Assembly: GCA_049999725.1 (NCBI GenBank)
Contig: JBNGIS010033750.1
Location: 1-28,922, forward strand
Length of the DNA stretch: 28,922 nucleotides
Direction: 5' to 3'
Source of the DNA: Haplomitrium mnioides
Lineage: Eukaryota > Marchantiophyta > Haplomitriopsida > Calobryales
The first letter of the stretch is position 1. Every line of letters begins with the position of its first letter. Shown piece after piece: positions 18,814-27,620 of the stretch. The position numbers were made by a program, and so were the translations under genes. The notes below the pieces were generated by a model. That model saw only the letters and a list, made by a program, of their open reading frames with translations. It did no database searches and was not told where the DNA came from.

Positions 18814-19646
18814 TGTAATGGTTACTAACTTTAGCAAGCCATAGCCAAAAATGAAGTAAGATATATTGTCAACTATGTCTAAAAAGCTATTACTAAGTTA
18901 GAGTAGCAAAAAGTAGTTGCTACTATAGAGAGCTGGACACGTGGCAAGAGGAGAGAAAGTCAACAAACAAAAGTGAAAGAGGGAGTCTAAATAATGGCAT
19001 ATGACAAGCGGATAATTAAAGTAAAAAAGAAAGCTCTAAAGATAAGAACACGTGGCAAAATGAGAACTAAAGAGAGATTGAAGGTTCTAAAGATAAGGAC
19101 ACATGGAAGAAAGGAGAATAAAAGTAAAAGGTGGTCCAATTAAGGAGTCATGTGCAAGCCTATCTACTTGGGTGTGGGTGATGGATGATATGCTTAAGGA
19201 GTCATGTGCAAGCTTATCTACTTGGGTGTGGGTGATGGAGCTTAAGGAGTCATGTGCAAGCCTATCTACTTGGGTGATGGATGATATGCTTAAGGAGTCA
19301 TGTGCAAGCTGGGTGATGGATGATGAGCTTAAGGAGTCATGTGCAAGCTGGGTGATGGATGATGAGCTTAAGGAGTCATGTGCAAGCCTATCTACTTGGG
19401 TGATGGATGATATGCTTAAGGAGTCATGTGCAAGCTTATCTACTTGGGTGTGGGTGATGGAGCTTAAGGAGTCTACTTGGGTGATGGATGATATGCTTAA
19501 AGAGTCATGTGCAAGCTTATCTACTAAGAGAGAAAAGAAAATTCCAATTAGAAGAAGATAGAAAAGGAACCAATAGGGCTCTCCACCTATACAAGCGAAG
19601 AGCTTTCTATCAAGTATATAAAGAAGGGAGCTTTCTATCAAGTATA
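18814..19646 (+). repeat. 3' LTR of copy D, truncated and expanded
   Basis: Matches the 5' LTR from its first base to GGTGGTCCAAT at 19130-19140. It is then interrupted by a minisatellite (19141-19525), resumes at AGAGAGAAAAGAAAATTCC, and ends inside the R region at about 19646. The last block AGCTTTCTATCAAGTATA occurs twice (19601-19618, 19629-19646). The U5 and end CA are missing. Beyond 19646 lies copy C integrase on the minus strand. Confidence 0.85.
19141..19525 (+). repeat. Minisatellite in U3 of copy D 3' LTR
   Basis: Nine units starting TAAGGAGTCATGTGCAAGC (shortened to TAAGGAGTC in the eighth, partial in the ninth). Starts: 19141, 19195, 19243, 19291, 19330, 19369, 19417, 19465, 19498. 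Complete unit lengths are 54, 48, 48, 39, 39, 48, 48 and 33 bp, differing by presence of small modules such as TGTGGG and CTATCTACTT. The 5' LTR has no array here (GGTCCAATCAGAGTGAGAGA near 13514). Long open frames on both strands across it (19103-19561 plus, 19656-19087 minus) are by-products of the repeat, not genes. Confidence 0.92.
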
Positions 19647-19649
19647 ATC

Positions 19650-20600
19650 TAAACACAATGGGAGATTGTGAGTAGATAATATCGTTTGGTTATCTAAAAC
19701 ATAAGAGGAATCACAACGTAAGCTATTGGCACATTTTTTTTGCCAATTTTGAGAAACATTAAGATGGTTGCAAACATCTTGCAAAGAAGAAGAAGATAAA
19801 CGAGACAAAAAAGTAGGAATACTTGGAACATTAGAGAAGAAGTAAAAACCAAACTATTCGAAAGAAGAGGATGTTGACCCAAATTAAAAAAGAATGGAGA
19901 AAACCAAGTACTTGCTTGTTTGGAGTTGTTGTAGGCAAACTCCACAACCGGTAAGAAACTATCCCAATTGGTGTGATGAACGTGCAAAACATATCCTCAA
20001 CAGTACAATTAATGTGCTATGTTTGCTCATCTGTTTGAAGATGATAAGTAGTAGACATAGAGAGTTTGGTTTCTAAAATTTTGAACAACTCTTGCCAAAA
20101 CTTTCCAGTGAAACGCGAATCCCTCTCAGATATTAATACCTTGGGCATTCCATGATGATAGAAGACAATATCAAAGTAAATTTTTGCCAATTATAGAGCA
20201 TCTATTGCAACCATTGTCAGTGCTAAATGAATTTGCTTGTTGAGCTTGTCTACAACACTACAATGGGATGCTACCCAGGAAACGTAGTTGGAAGTGAAGT
20301 GCCAAGATCCAAACTTACATATTCCCAACGAGTAGTAGAAATTGGTAGTGGCTGAAGAAGTCTCGTTGGTTTTTGACTTGAAGCTTTGTTTCAGTGATAA
20401 ATTTCACATGAACAAACAAAACCACAAACATCTCAAGCCAAGTAAGGCCACCACCAAGTGCGTTGGAGCAACTCTAGAGTTTTATCTACTCCAAGATGCC
20501 TTGATATGGGAATGTCATGTGCCTCTTGCAAACAAGCCATTCAAATTGTATCATCTTGTGGAACATATATTTGATGGCATCGGTAGAGAATACCATCTCG
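19650..20600 (-). pseudogene. Integrase, copy C
   Basis: Starts with RDGILYRCHQIYVPQD and EAHDIPISRHLGVDKTLELL (zinc finger). The core has WEYVSLDLGTSLPTTFPG (first Asp codon at 20307-20309), then SERDSRFTGKFW, where the second catalytic Asp is Glu, and DEQT-stop-HIN, where the Glu codon is a stop. LPVVEFAYNNSKQAST and GQHPLL follow (19960-19865), and a degraded VGDQVWLSTKNL-like piece ends at about 19650. Copy D's truncated LTR follows. Inactive. Confidence 0.82.
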
Positions 20601-20829
20601 AATAGAAAAGGAACAATACTCACTATCATTGACGGCTAATCATGCCTAAACAAGACTAAAAAAAGCATCTTCTTGTAGTTTCAGACGATAAGTCCCACTA
20701 GTTGCATTGTCGAAATGTAATATACTAATGCTAGCCACCTCTATTGTATTCACTCAATGATTTCAGCCTTTGTGATAATGCACTAGGAATGGTGTGGAAC
20801 CTTCCAAGCATGTATTCTAGCTTGGTGTC

Positions 20830-22150
20830 AAAGAGTTGCAATTGATCTTCTCATCGATGATGACGACTTGTCATATTTTCCAAATGGATTGCTTGTAACA
20901 ATGGCTTGTGATCTATACACATTAGCACAAGTCTTCCTAAGAGATAGTATCTCCATGCTTTAGTAGCATAAACCATTGCCAATTGCTCTTGATCCATTGG
21001 AAAATAGTTTTTCTCTACTACATTTAATCGATGTCACATGAAGGCAATTGGATGAAGTCTATCCACAAACTCTTGCTGCAAAACTACTTCAATAGCAAAA
21101 TTAGAAGCATCAAAATCAACTATACAATGTTCTTTTGGATCATATGGCTATAGAATATAACAAAAAGAGACTGAATTCTTGAGTTGTTGAAATGTCGCTT
21201 GCTCTTTGGCGGTTCATTAAAACTTAACCTTGTTGCTTAAAAAATCTGTATGTGGTGTAGCAATATGCACACAATAATGGATTGATTGTTGATAGAAGCT
21301 TTCCAATCCATTGAAAGCTCTTTTGTCCTTTGCCTCCTTTGGTGTTGGCCACTTTGTAGTAGCCTTAATTTTCTCTTCTGCTATCTTTATACCATTTGCA
21401 TACACCTTATGCTCTAAGTAAGTAGCCTCTTGCCTCCAAAATTCATAGTTGAATCTCTTGCAATAAAACTTCCAATTACGCAATCTTTGCAATACTTCTC
21501 TTAGACGATGGCAACATTCGGCTTCAGTTGTACTAAAAATAAGAATGTCATCCAAGAATACCAAAATTGACTTATCCAATAACCCATCACAAATTTGATG
21601 CATTTGATCATGAAGATGGCCTCAGCATTAGTGAGACAAAATATAAGGACCTTCCACTTAAAATGTCCATACCTCGTGCAAAAAGATGTCTTTGACACAT
21701 CACTTGGCTTGAGAGGAATTTACCAATAACAACTTCAAAGATCAAGCTTGGAAAAGAACCGCACGCCACTTAATTAATCCAAAAAATCATCAATATGCAG
21801 TAAAAAATAAGCATTCTCTATGGTTTGATTGTTCAAACCGCGACAATCTGTACAAAGACGAAATCCACCCTCTTTCTTTGGTACAAAGAATGTCGGTGCT
21901 CTCCAAGACAAAGTACTATTATGAATGAAATTCTTTTCAAGAAAATCTGTCAAGGTCTTGCAAAGCTCTTCCAACTCTTGTGGCAATCATCAGTATGTAG
22001 CCCAATTATAAGAAGTACTTTTTGGTAGTAACTCAATTGGAAAGTGCATTTCACAATCATCCGGTAACCTTTTGGCAAATTATCTAGAAACACATCTAAA
22101 AAATCTTTCAAAATATCATCAATCATTGAGGTTGGTACAGATATCCCTTA
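20830..22150 (-). pseudogene. Reverse transcriptase-RNase H, copy C
   Basis: RT motifs: PQELEELCKTLTDFLEKNFI, WRAPTFFVPKKEGGFRLCTD, CRGLNNQTIENAYFLLHIDD (21986-21774), then after stops YGHFKWKVLIFCLTNAEAIF, and KSILVFLDDILIFS with the DD intact at 21544-21549. The thumb is EEKIKATTKWPTPKEAKDKR and AFNGLESFYQQSI. RNase H continues to about 20830 with a DFDASNFAIE-like block near 21110. The Tyr of the usual DYR motif is Cys. Pseudogene by stops, but the polymerase aspartates remain. Confidence 0.85.
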
Positions 22151-22520
22151 CTCCTTATTCAACAAGCCCACAATAGGCTTGATCCATACAGCAAAGACAT
22201 GCAATTATTTCTCCATCAAAGCATTATGTTGAAGTGTTGGGTATCTTCACCAACGGTGGCAAACACCCATAAAGAAATTTCTTTCCTTGTAAAGTAACTT
22301 GAATTTGTCATTTTGCTTAATCAACTTGAGTGGAATTGATCTTCAAGCCAAAGCAAGCCTAAATTAATGTCATACTATACATGTGAAATAACAAAATTCA
22401 TAGATTCCTTATACTCTTTGCTAATGTTTAGAAGAAATAGCTTGTACGAGTGGAACACCTCGTGTTTTTGGCAATCGACCATAGTCACAAAACTTCTCCT
22501 GATAGGCAAATTTTTAGCTT
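22150..22520 (-). other. Protease-RT linker of copy C
   Basis: The sequence between protease and RT of copy C, collinear with the polyprotein but without a motif I can name. Stops in all frames. The family relative at 6435-6485 preserves only its RT-proximal end. Confidence 0.45.
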
Positions 22521-22782
22521 TTATTTTCTTTGCAAAACATAATGGCATGAAATTTTCAAAAAACTTCTACAATCTACCAACATTCTACATAAGTGCTTAT
22601 CAACCATATTGTTTAGATGAAACAAGGTGCTTTGAATTCTTGTCGAGCTTATAATGCCATTGGAGCTAATCAAGCTCTCAATAAACCGCTCAATTGTCTT
22701 ACTAAGATCTGTCATTTCTTTGATTTTCTTCTTCAACAATTGCTGCTTGAGCAAAAGCGCGTGGTCAACCTTGTTGATGTAG
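22521..22782 (-). pseudogene. Aspartic protease, copy C
   Basis: An open stretch of 90 codons (22793-22521). A Lys/Leu-rich linker (LLLKQQLLKKKIKEMTDL) leads into FHLNNMVDKHLCRMLVDCRS. The MLVDCRS block occupies the position of the retropepsin MLVDSGS/T site. The catalytic Asp (codon 22572-22574) is kept, but the following S-G is C-R, so it is inactive. It sits directly after the zinc knuckle, and copy E has a homologous block (FHLDDMIN near 25240). Confidence 0.65.
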
Positions 22783-23585
22783 GCACTTTGCAATTATATG
22801 ACCAAGTTGTCAACAATAAAAACATCCACTACTTTGGCTTTGGCATTCACTCTCTACATCGGTGAGTGCCACTCTTTGCACCGCATCAATCTCCATAGGT
22901 ACAACCTCATTTAGTAGCACACAAACATTTGGTAAAGCTTGTTGTGGACTATCTTTGGTAGTCGTTAGTAGTGAGTAATATGGTTCAACCATGAGCATTA
23001 CATCTTCTAGTTGAGAGAGCTCTCTCATTATCACTTCCATTCTAGTGCGAAGCTTCAATCCTCAAACAAAGCAATCTAAAGCTTTTTCCTTGCCGATATT
23101 AGGAATTTGTATAATGATATTCTCAATTTGTGTGACATAGCTTCTTTTGTTACAAGTTGCTTCAAATTTTCCAATCAATCTCGTGCCATCTTTTGAGCAT
23201 TCAAAATCCTAAATCTAAAATTCACCACTTCTTTGAACTCTTGCTAAGAACTAATTAGAGCAACAAATCCACGTTGAGCTTGCTCAATTTGACATGTCTA
23301 CCAAGTTTTTGCCACTCCTTCCAATTGACTTGCAGCAAATAAAATTCTTCGAGCATTCTATCTTATGTTGGTAGCCTCAAAATATTGCTTGTAATCAAAC
23401 AAGAAAATCCAGGATGTGTTAGGAACCATTTTCTCATCATATGTTTTTGGTTTGGGAAATTGCACATGAATTTTCTCTTCTTGAAGATGTGCCCTCTTTC
23501 CCATTTACATTTAAACTTCTAAAAGGTGAGAAATATCTTCAATTTGTTGTTGCATTTCTTGAATCCTCACTTCTTCATTCTCCAT
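22783..23585 (-). pseudogene. Gag with CCHC zinc knuckle, copy C
   Basis: The start codon at 23583-23585 follows the PBS by about 20 bp and opens MENEEVRIQEMQQQIEDISH, a coiled-coil N-terminus. Capsid motifs typical of the retrotransposon gag domain follow: WIFLFDYKQYFEATNIR, ARRILFAASQLEGVAKTW, QEFKEVVNFRFRILNAQKMA and IENIIIQIPNIGKEKALDCF, then GLKLRTRMEVIMRELSQ. The nucleocapsid reads CFYC-stop-QLGHIIAKC (22824-22783), a complete CX2CX4HX4C apart from one stop. Several stops and a frame change break the gene. Confidence 0.85.
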
Positions 23586-23603
23586 TCCACCAAAAAGAGT
23601 TGT

Positions 23604-23616
23604 GGCTTTGATACCA
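23604..23616 (-). other. Primer binding site, copy C
   Basis: On the minus strand TGGTATCAAAGCC lies one base after the LTR end TTTTACA. It is a one-base variant of the initiator tRNA-Met PBS used by copy D. Copy E has a decayed match. Confidence 0.85.
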
Positions 23617-23617
23617 A

Positions 23618-23962
23618 TGTAAAAGAACTCAAAGGCTGACTTCCAAACAAGTAACAACTTCAAGATAACTCTAATACAGTTACACAACTCAAGACCAATA
23701 AGCAAACAAAAGCTAAGAGTGCTAGCCAAAGCCAAGCAACCAAAGAGCTAGTTCAAATTGAGAGGAACTCCAAAATAAGGAGTGGGGCTATAAAGCCTTT
23801 CCATTTATACAAGAGAAGAAGATGTCATCCCTCTTTTTTCACTTACAAGTCACTTCCAATTTCAACCCTAAATTGATCACTTAGAAATCACTTCTAAAAC
23901 TCTAAAAGTAACTTTGAATGCAAGCAATCAACTCTAAAAGTGACCCTCTACCAGTTCCTTCA
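23618..23962 (-). repeat. 5' LTR of copy C (345 bp)
   Basis: On the minus strand it starts TGAAGGAACTGG and ends TTTTACA. It contains the family block GGGTTGAAATTGGAAGTGAC, a TATA-like TGTATAAATGG near 23814, and a U5 rich in TTGGTTGCTTGG. On its U3 side (23963-23981) it is bordered by AGAAAATAGAGAGGAG, which looks like a family PPT instead of ordinary flanking DNA. Confidence 0.8.
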
Positions 23963-24018
23963 CTCCTCTCTATTTTCTTATAAATAGCACAACATCATGA
24001 TTGTACTATTACACAAAA

Positions 24019-24354
24019 TGTAGTGGGATATTTGAAAGCAATAGCATCTTCAAAAAAGAATTTGGAATTGAGATAATGTCAACTCTAGGTTGGAAGATAT
24101 GATAAGTATACTTTTAAGTTTGGAAGTTGAAATAGCTTGTAAGTGAAGAAAGCTAAGTGACACCACCTCTACAAGTAAAAATAGACGGATCATATAGAAC
24201 TTCATTCCATATTTCTTTTAGTTTTCTTGACCTTTAATTTGTGTTCTCTTTGGTGTTTTGTTAGTTTGGAATTTGAATGCTTTGGTGATTGCTTGTCTAA
24301 GCATTTGATATGGTATTATTATCTTTGAGCTAGTTTTTTTTTAGTTCTTATGTA
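24019..24354 (+). repeat. 5' LTR of copy E
   Basis: Starts TGTAGTGGGATA, like copy B's TGTAGTAACAC, and contains ACTTTTAAGTTTGGAAG and TTGAAATAGCTTGTAAGTGAAG, matching the B and C LTRs. The end TTCTTATGTA is a decayed TTCTTTTACA. The first 80 bp are poorly matched, so the exact start is uncertain. Confidence 0.65.
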
Positions 24355-24355
24355 C

Positions 24356-24368
24356 TAGTATTAAAGCC
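24356..24368 (+). other. Decayed primer binding site, copy E
   Basis: TAGTATTAAAGCC differs from copy C's TGGTATCAAAGCC by two changes, both transitions (G to A, C to T). Confidence 0.65.
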
Positions 24369-24394
24369 AATTATGGTTTTTAATAGTAAGCTGT

Positions 24395-25073
24395 ATGGAG
24401 AATGTAAGAACAAACGAAGCAAAAATTCAAACACTCCAACAATAAATTGAAGATCTTTCTTGCCAATTAGAAGTCCGATCACAAATATAAAACAACAAAA
24501 CAAACATCTTTTAAAAAAGAAGAAACCCATATATGCTTTTCTTAAACCAAAAACATATGACCAAAAAGACAATTCTAAATATAGTTGAGAATTTTTTTTT
24601 GATTGTGAGCAATACTTGAAAGACATTAGCATAAGAGAAGATGGTTGACAAATATTTTCCTAGCAAGTCAACTAAAAAAAGTGACAAATACTTAGTGAAG
24701 ATATCAAATTCAAGAAGCACAATATGGGTTTGTTACTCTTATTGTTTCTTAGGTTAAGAGTTAAATTAAATTGGTTTTGAAAGAAGCACTATTGCTTAAT
24801 TTCACCAAGATCAAAGCGACAATGAGTTGTTTTGAATAATTAGAGGAAACCATATGTATGACTAAGTTGTATGATTTGCTACTTTTCACAATAAGAGTTA
24901 GTTCATGTTCTCAACTTGTTGCGCTAGTTGTATATATGCCAACAAATAAGGATGTATATATGAAGATTGATGTAGTGCAACAACAAACAATCATTAATGT
25001 GGAGCATGAGTGCCCATGCCAAAACAAATATTGTTTTAACTATCCATAGCTTGGTTATCGGGTTGCAAACTAT
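24395..25073 (+). pseudogene. Gag remnant, copy E
   Basis: Starts MENVRTNEAKIQTLQQ, stop, IEDLSCQLEV, the counterpart of MENEEVRIQEMQQQIEDISH in copy C. The capsid region is shortened by about 120 bp and badly broken. The end reads IINVEHECPCQNKYCFNYP, stop, LGYRVANY. The knuckle (25032-25073) keeps one of four ligands: two Cys and the His have become Tyr. Confidence 0.75.
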
Positions 25074-25099
25074 CTAGGTTGCTAAAGTTGATATTGTCT

Positions 25100-25600
25100 T
25101 CTTTTCCAAATAATAATGGTAGAAGAAGAAAACCAATAAAGCAACAAATGTTTGCAATATTGGTCAAGCAGCTTGCTGAAAGCTTCATTAGTTCCAATAA
25201 AGCTAAAAGCTTGACAAAATTTTGAGACAACATGTTCCACCTTGATGATATGATTAATTAATGATCAACCTTATCCAATATTGGTGGATAATGAGAGTTT
25301 TGAAAAATTCATGTCATTTTGTTTTGCTAGAAGAATCAAAGCACAAGTTTTATTTATCACAAAAAGTTTTTTTTATTATGGTTGATGGTTGAAAAATAGT
25401 GTGCTCCAAACTCAAAAGCCATTTTTTCTAAGGATTAGAAATGAGTATGCATAATCTATGCAATTTATAGTTGCATAAGTGCAATATGAAAGTTACTATA
25501 CAAAGTAAGTTGTTTTCTAAGAAATCTAGCACCATTAGTAAATATGCTTATCAAGCCAATCATGGGCATGAGTAATGATGCCAAGTTTTGATAGACAGTC
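25100..25600 (+). pseudogene. Protease remnant and deleted RT, copy E
   Basis: ESFISSNKAKSLTKF, stop, then NMFHLDDMIN (about 25175-25252) corresponds to ESLISSNGIISSTR and LFHLNNMVDK of copy C protease. Nothing of the RT palm can be recognised before RNase H begins near 25600. Confidence 0.55.
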
Positions 25601-25830
25601 AAGGAGAAAGTGGAATTTCAACAACTCAAAGAGGCAATCTCTTCTCATCTTATTTTACAACCATATGATCTAAAAGCACATTGTATAGCTGATTTGATGC
25701 TTTTATTTTTGTTATTAGAGTAGTATTGCAACACAAATATGAGAATATACTTTATTCAATTGCCTTCATACTATGTTGATTATATATAATGGAGAGAATG
25801 TTATATAAGGGATCAAGAGAGACTAGCGAT
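25600..25830 (+). pseudogene. RNase H N-terminal remnant, copy E
   Basis: KVEFQQLKEAISSHLILQPY then DLKAHCIADLM is the start of a Ty3/gypsy RNase H (FQ-LK-A-SS--VL-LPD----F--E-DAS). It continues with a decayed VLQHKYE and a GENV piece aligned with VERN of copy A, ending near 25830. Confidence 0.65.
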
Positions 25831-26580
25831 ACCTTATACGACAAAGGTTTGGAGACCTTATGTCGGCCAGGCTTTTTCAGTATTTCTCAATTTTTTGCGC
25901 TTTACTTGGTCTAGTACCGCAATTTGTACTCAAGATTGATCAACCTTGTGCCCAAAGGTGGAAAAGAGGATCAAGTCAGTGTAAGGATGCGTCTAGAGTC
26001 TGAAGAAAGCAGGTCATGTTAGATCCATCGGAGGACCAATCCAGTTCGACACAGAAGAATTACGATCAATTGGAGGGGATTTATGACATATGGAGTGGAG
26101 GGCTTTTCTTTGGACTGTGCTATGAGGGTCATGAGGGACAGTTTGATGGTTGATCAGCAACTCCATCACTGAGGAAGTTCGGAAGGGTACTCTACTCACC
26201 CTATCCAAGAAGAAGTTTTGTGTTATATATTTATGGGAGCACGGTTGCTGACAGAGAATCAGAAGTAGCTTGAATAAGTTCTTTTCGACGCGATGGAGTA
26301 AGAAGGAAATGGTAAAGCTTTAAGTTTTGGATTAATGAGTGTAGAATTGTAAGATGTAAGGATTAGAGGAATAGTTTTGATATCATTGGCCAAGGAGAGA
26401 GGGCTAAATGATGAAGAAGTGATGTCCTTTTTAGGGGGAAAAAAAATTGTAAAACTAATCTAGTTGTTGAGGGCCAGCCAGCCCCTATTAATCTACATGT
26501 GTGTTGATAGACAGCTTGCCCAAGAGCCAGTTGAAGTGTATTGGAGGACAAGTTGCCCTGTTTGTGCCCTGAACTAGGTC
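25831..26580 (+). other. Unclassified sequence, weak coding signs
   Basis: Base composition shifts here to more G and fewer A/T runs. One plus-strand frame reads KNYDQLEGIYDIWSGGLFFG and CYEGHEGQFDG near 26062, then RKFGRVLYSPYPRRSFVLYI near 26174. I recognise no family. A purine tract AGGGGGAAAAAAAA at 26434 followed by TTGTAAAAC could be a PPT/LTR edge, but no second LTR was found. Probably a different repeat joined to copy E. Confidence 0.35.
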
Positions 26581-26581
26581 T

Positions 26582-26812
26582 GTCCAGGGGCAGAGTATTA
26601 AGCGGTGGCCTTATACCCCTATGGGGCTGCCTTTCGAAAGGTAATTAGAGTCAAATGTTTATATAGTGCTTCTGACTTATGATAGAAGACTTATGGGATA
26701 TTTGGAGGTGACTGGGGAAAGCCACCTATTACAAAGCATTCGAGGGAGCCACGAGTATTTGGATCAAGACGAGGAATCCGAAGATGAGGAAGAGATTTTT
26801 GGAATTGATTAG
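26582..26812 (+). pseudogene. Acidic coding-like segment of unknown function
   Basis: One frame with a single internal stop (26642) reads RWPYTPMGLPFER, then LESNVYIVLLTYDRRLMGYL, EVTGESHLLQSIRGSHEYLD and QDEESEDEEEIFGID, ending at TAG 26810. The acidic tail and lack of stops over 56 codons suggest former coding, but there is no recognisable domain and no clear start. Chance cannot be excluded. Confidence 0.35.
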
Positions 26813-27440
26813 CTATGAGTAAGGGGAATTAATTGGAATTGAAGGATGATCATTTGCTATGCGAAGGAGGAGATGATTTGTAATGATTCGATACAAAATG
26901 GAAGATCTACAAATGAAAGGTAAGATTGATCAGCGTTGAAGGCTTCTGAAGGAATCGAATGTCGTAAAATTTAAGGAATAAAATATGCGAAGCGAATTCT
27001 TGAGAAGGAATGTTCAATGGATTGGTTAAGAGGAAGGTTCGTTGGCACGGAGTTTTCTGATGACGAATGAAGGTGCTTGGGGAAATCAAATTGAGGTGAT
27101 GCTGCGGATAGATATGCATGAGTATCTGGTGCGGAAATGCTCCTGCTACGAAGTGATGAGCTGCAAAAAGGAAGAATTGTATTACGAAAGGAATCGAAAA
27201 GAAGAATGGTCGTGCGAGATAGGCCGATGCGGAAATGTGTGGAAAGGAAGCGAATAAAGTGGGAATCAATCAGATCAACAAGGAAATGATTGACGAAGAA
27301 TTTCTGCTTTGTGAATAATTAGTGCTGTAATCAGAAGGAATTGGAAATTTTAAGGGGATGAAAAGAAATTGGAAGTGAGCAGAAGGGTGGTCCGTGAAGG
27401 AGAGTCCGTGAGTCCGAAGAAGGCTTTGGAACTTCGTGTT
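26813..27440 (+). other. Unclassified purine-rich sequence
   Basis: The plus strand is rich in GAA/AAG. Short frames, for example at 27042-27257, and a basic stretch (KGRIVLRKESKRRMVVRDRP near 27165) are compatible with decayed coding. No motif assigned. Confidence 0.3.
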
Positions 27441-27444
27441 ACGA

Positions 27445-27620
27445 TGTTAAGAACCCTGGTTAAGGGGGTTCCGATTTGTTTTCCGAGGAGGGACACCTCG
27501 GTTACGGGAGATTTAGTTTTGTGTCCGTTTGGGGATCCGAAGTGGGACACCCCGGTTTAAATGGGGATTACAAAATGGGGAGCACCGGTTAGGAAGGTTG
27601 CTTTCCGAGGAGATCAATGG
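27445..27620. repeat. GC-rich hairpin and repeat cluster
   Basis: GAACCC...GGGTTC (27451-27456 with 27466-27471) and CCGAGG...CCTCGG (27483-27488 with 27496-27501) form short perfect stems. The block CCGAGGAGGGACACCTCGGT at 27483 recurs, altered, 54 bp later as CCGAAGTGGGACACCCCGGT (27537), and more weakly at 27574 (GGGGAGCACCGGTTAGGAAG). It stands out from the AT-rich surroundings. Confidence 0.6.

Larger units (their letters stand above)
13146..19646 (+). mobile_element. Copy D: nearly complete Ty3/gypsy chromovirus
   Basis: 5' LTR 13146-13740, PBS 13742, gag 14401-15276, protease from 15472, RT-RNase H 15847-17330, integrase 17400-18200, GPY/F about 18360-18540, chromodomain 18599-18765, PPT 18799, 3' LTR from 18814. 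Inserted into copy C's 3' LTR; CTTCC (13141-13145) is the likely 5' target-site copy. The 3' LTR is truncated after its TATA region at 19646, so its U5 and the second target copy are lost. A minisatellite expands its U3. Coding has frequent stops and a few frameshifts but keeps catalytic residues in RT and integrase, so it is younger than the other copies. Confidence 0.9.
19647..23962 (-). mobile_element. Copy C: chromovirus, 5' LTR to integrase
   Basis: Minus-strand order: LTR 23962-23618, PBS 23616-23604, gag from 23585, zinc knuckle 22824-22783, protease near 22572, RT 22030-21450, RNase H 21450-20830, integrase 20600-19650. The GPY/F module, chromodomain and most of the 3' LTR are missing; only the last 27 bp of that LTR survive at 13119-13145, before copy D. 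It is the best-preserved member of the A/B/C/E family and serves here as its reference. Coding has stops in every gene. Confidence 0.87.
24019..25830 (+). mobile_element. Copy E: 5' half of a chromovirus, plus strand
   Basis: LTR 24019-24354, PBS remnant 24356-24368, gag 24395-25073, protease remnant near 25180-25290, then a jump to RNase H (25600-25830). RT is essentially gone. At about 25830 the family homology stops and a different sequence begins. It lies divergently from copy C, their U3 ends about 56 bp apart. Confidence 0.72.

Noticed and set aside
19087-19656. Long open frames of 152 (plus) and 189 (minus) codons
   Set aside because: They span the minisatellite of D's 3' LTR. Openness on both strands comes from repeating one stop-free unit; there is no domain and the 5' LTR lacks it.
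26434-26460. PPT followed by an LTR start (AGGGGGAAAAAAAATTGTAAAAC)
   Set aside because: No matching second LTR, PBS or upstream integrase was found in the window, so only the purine tract itself is supported.
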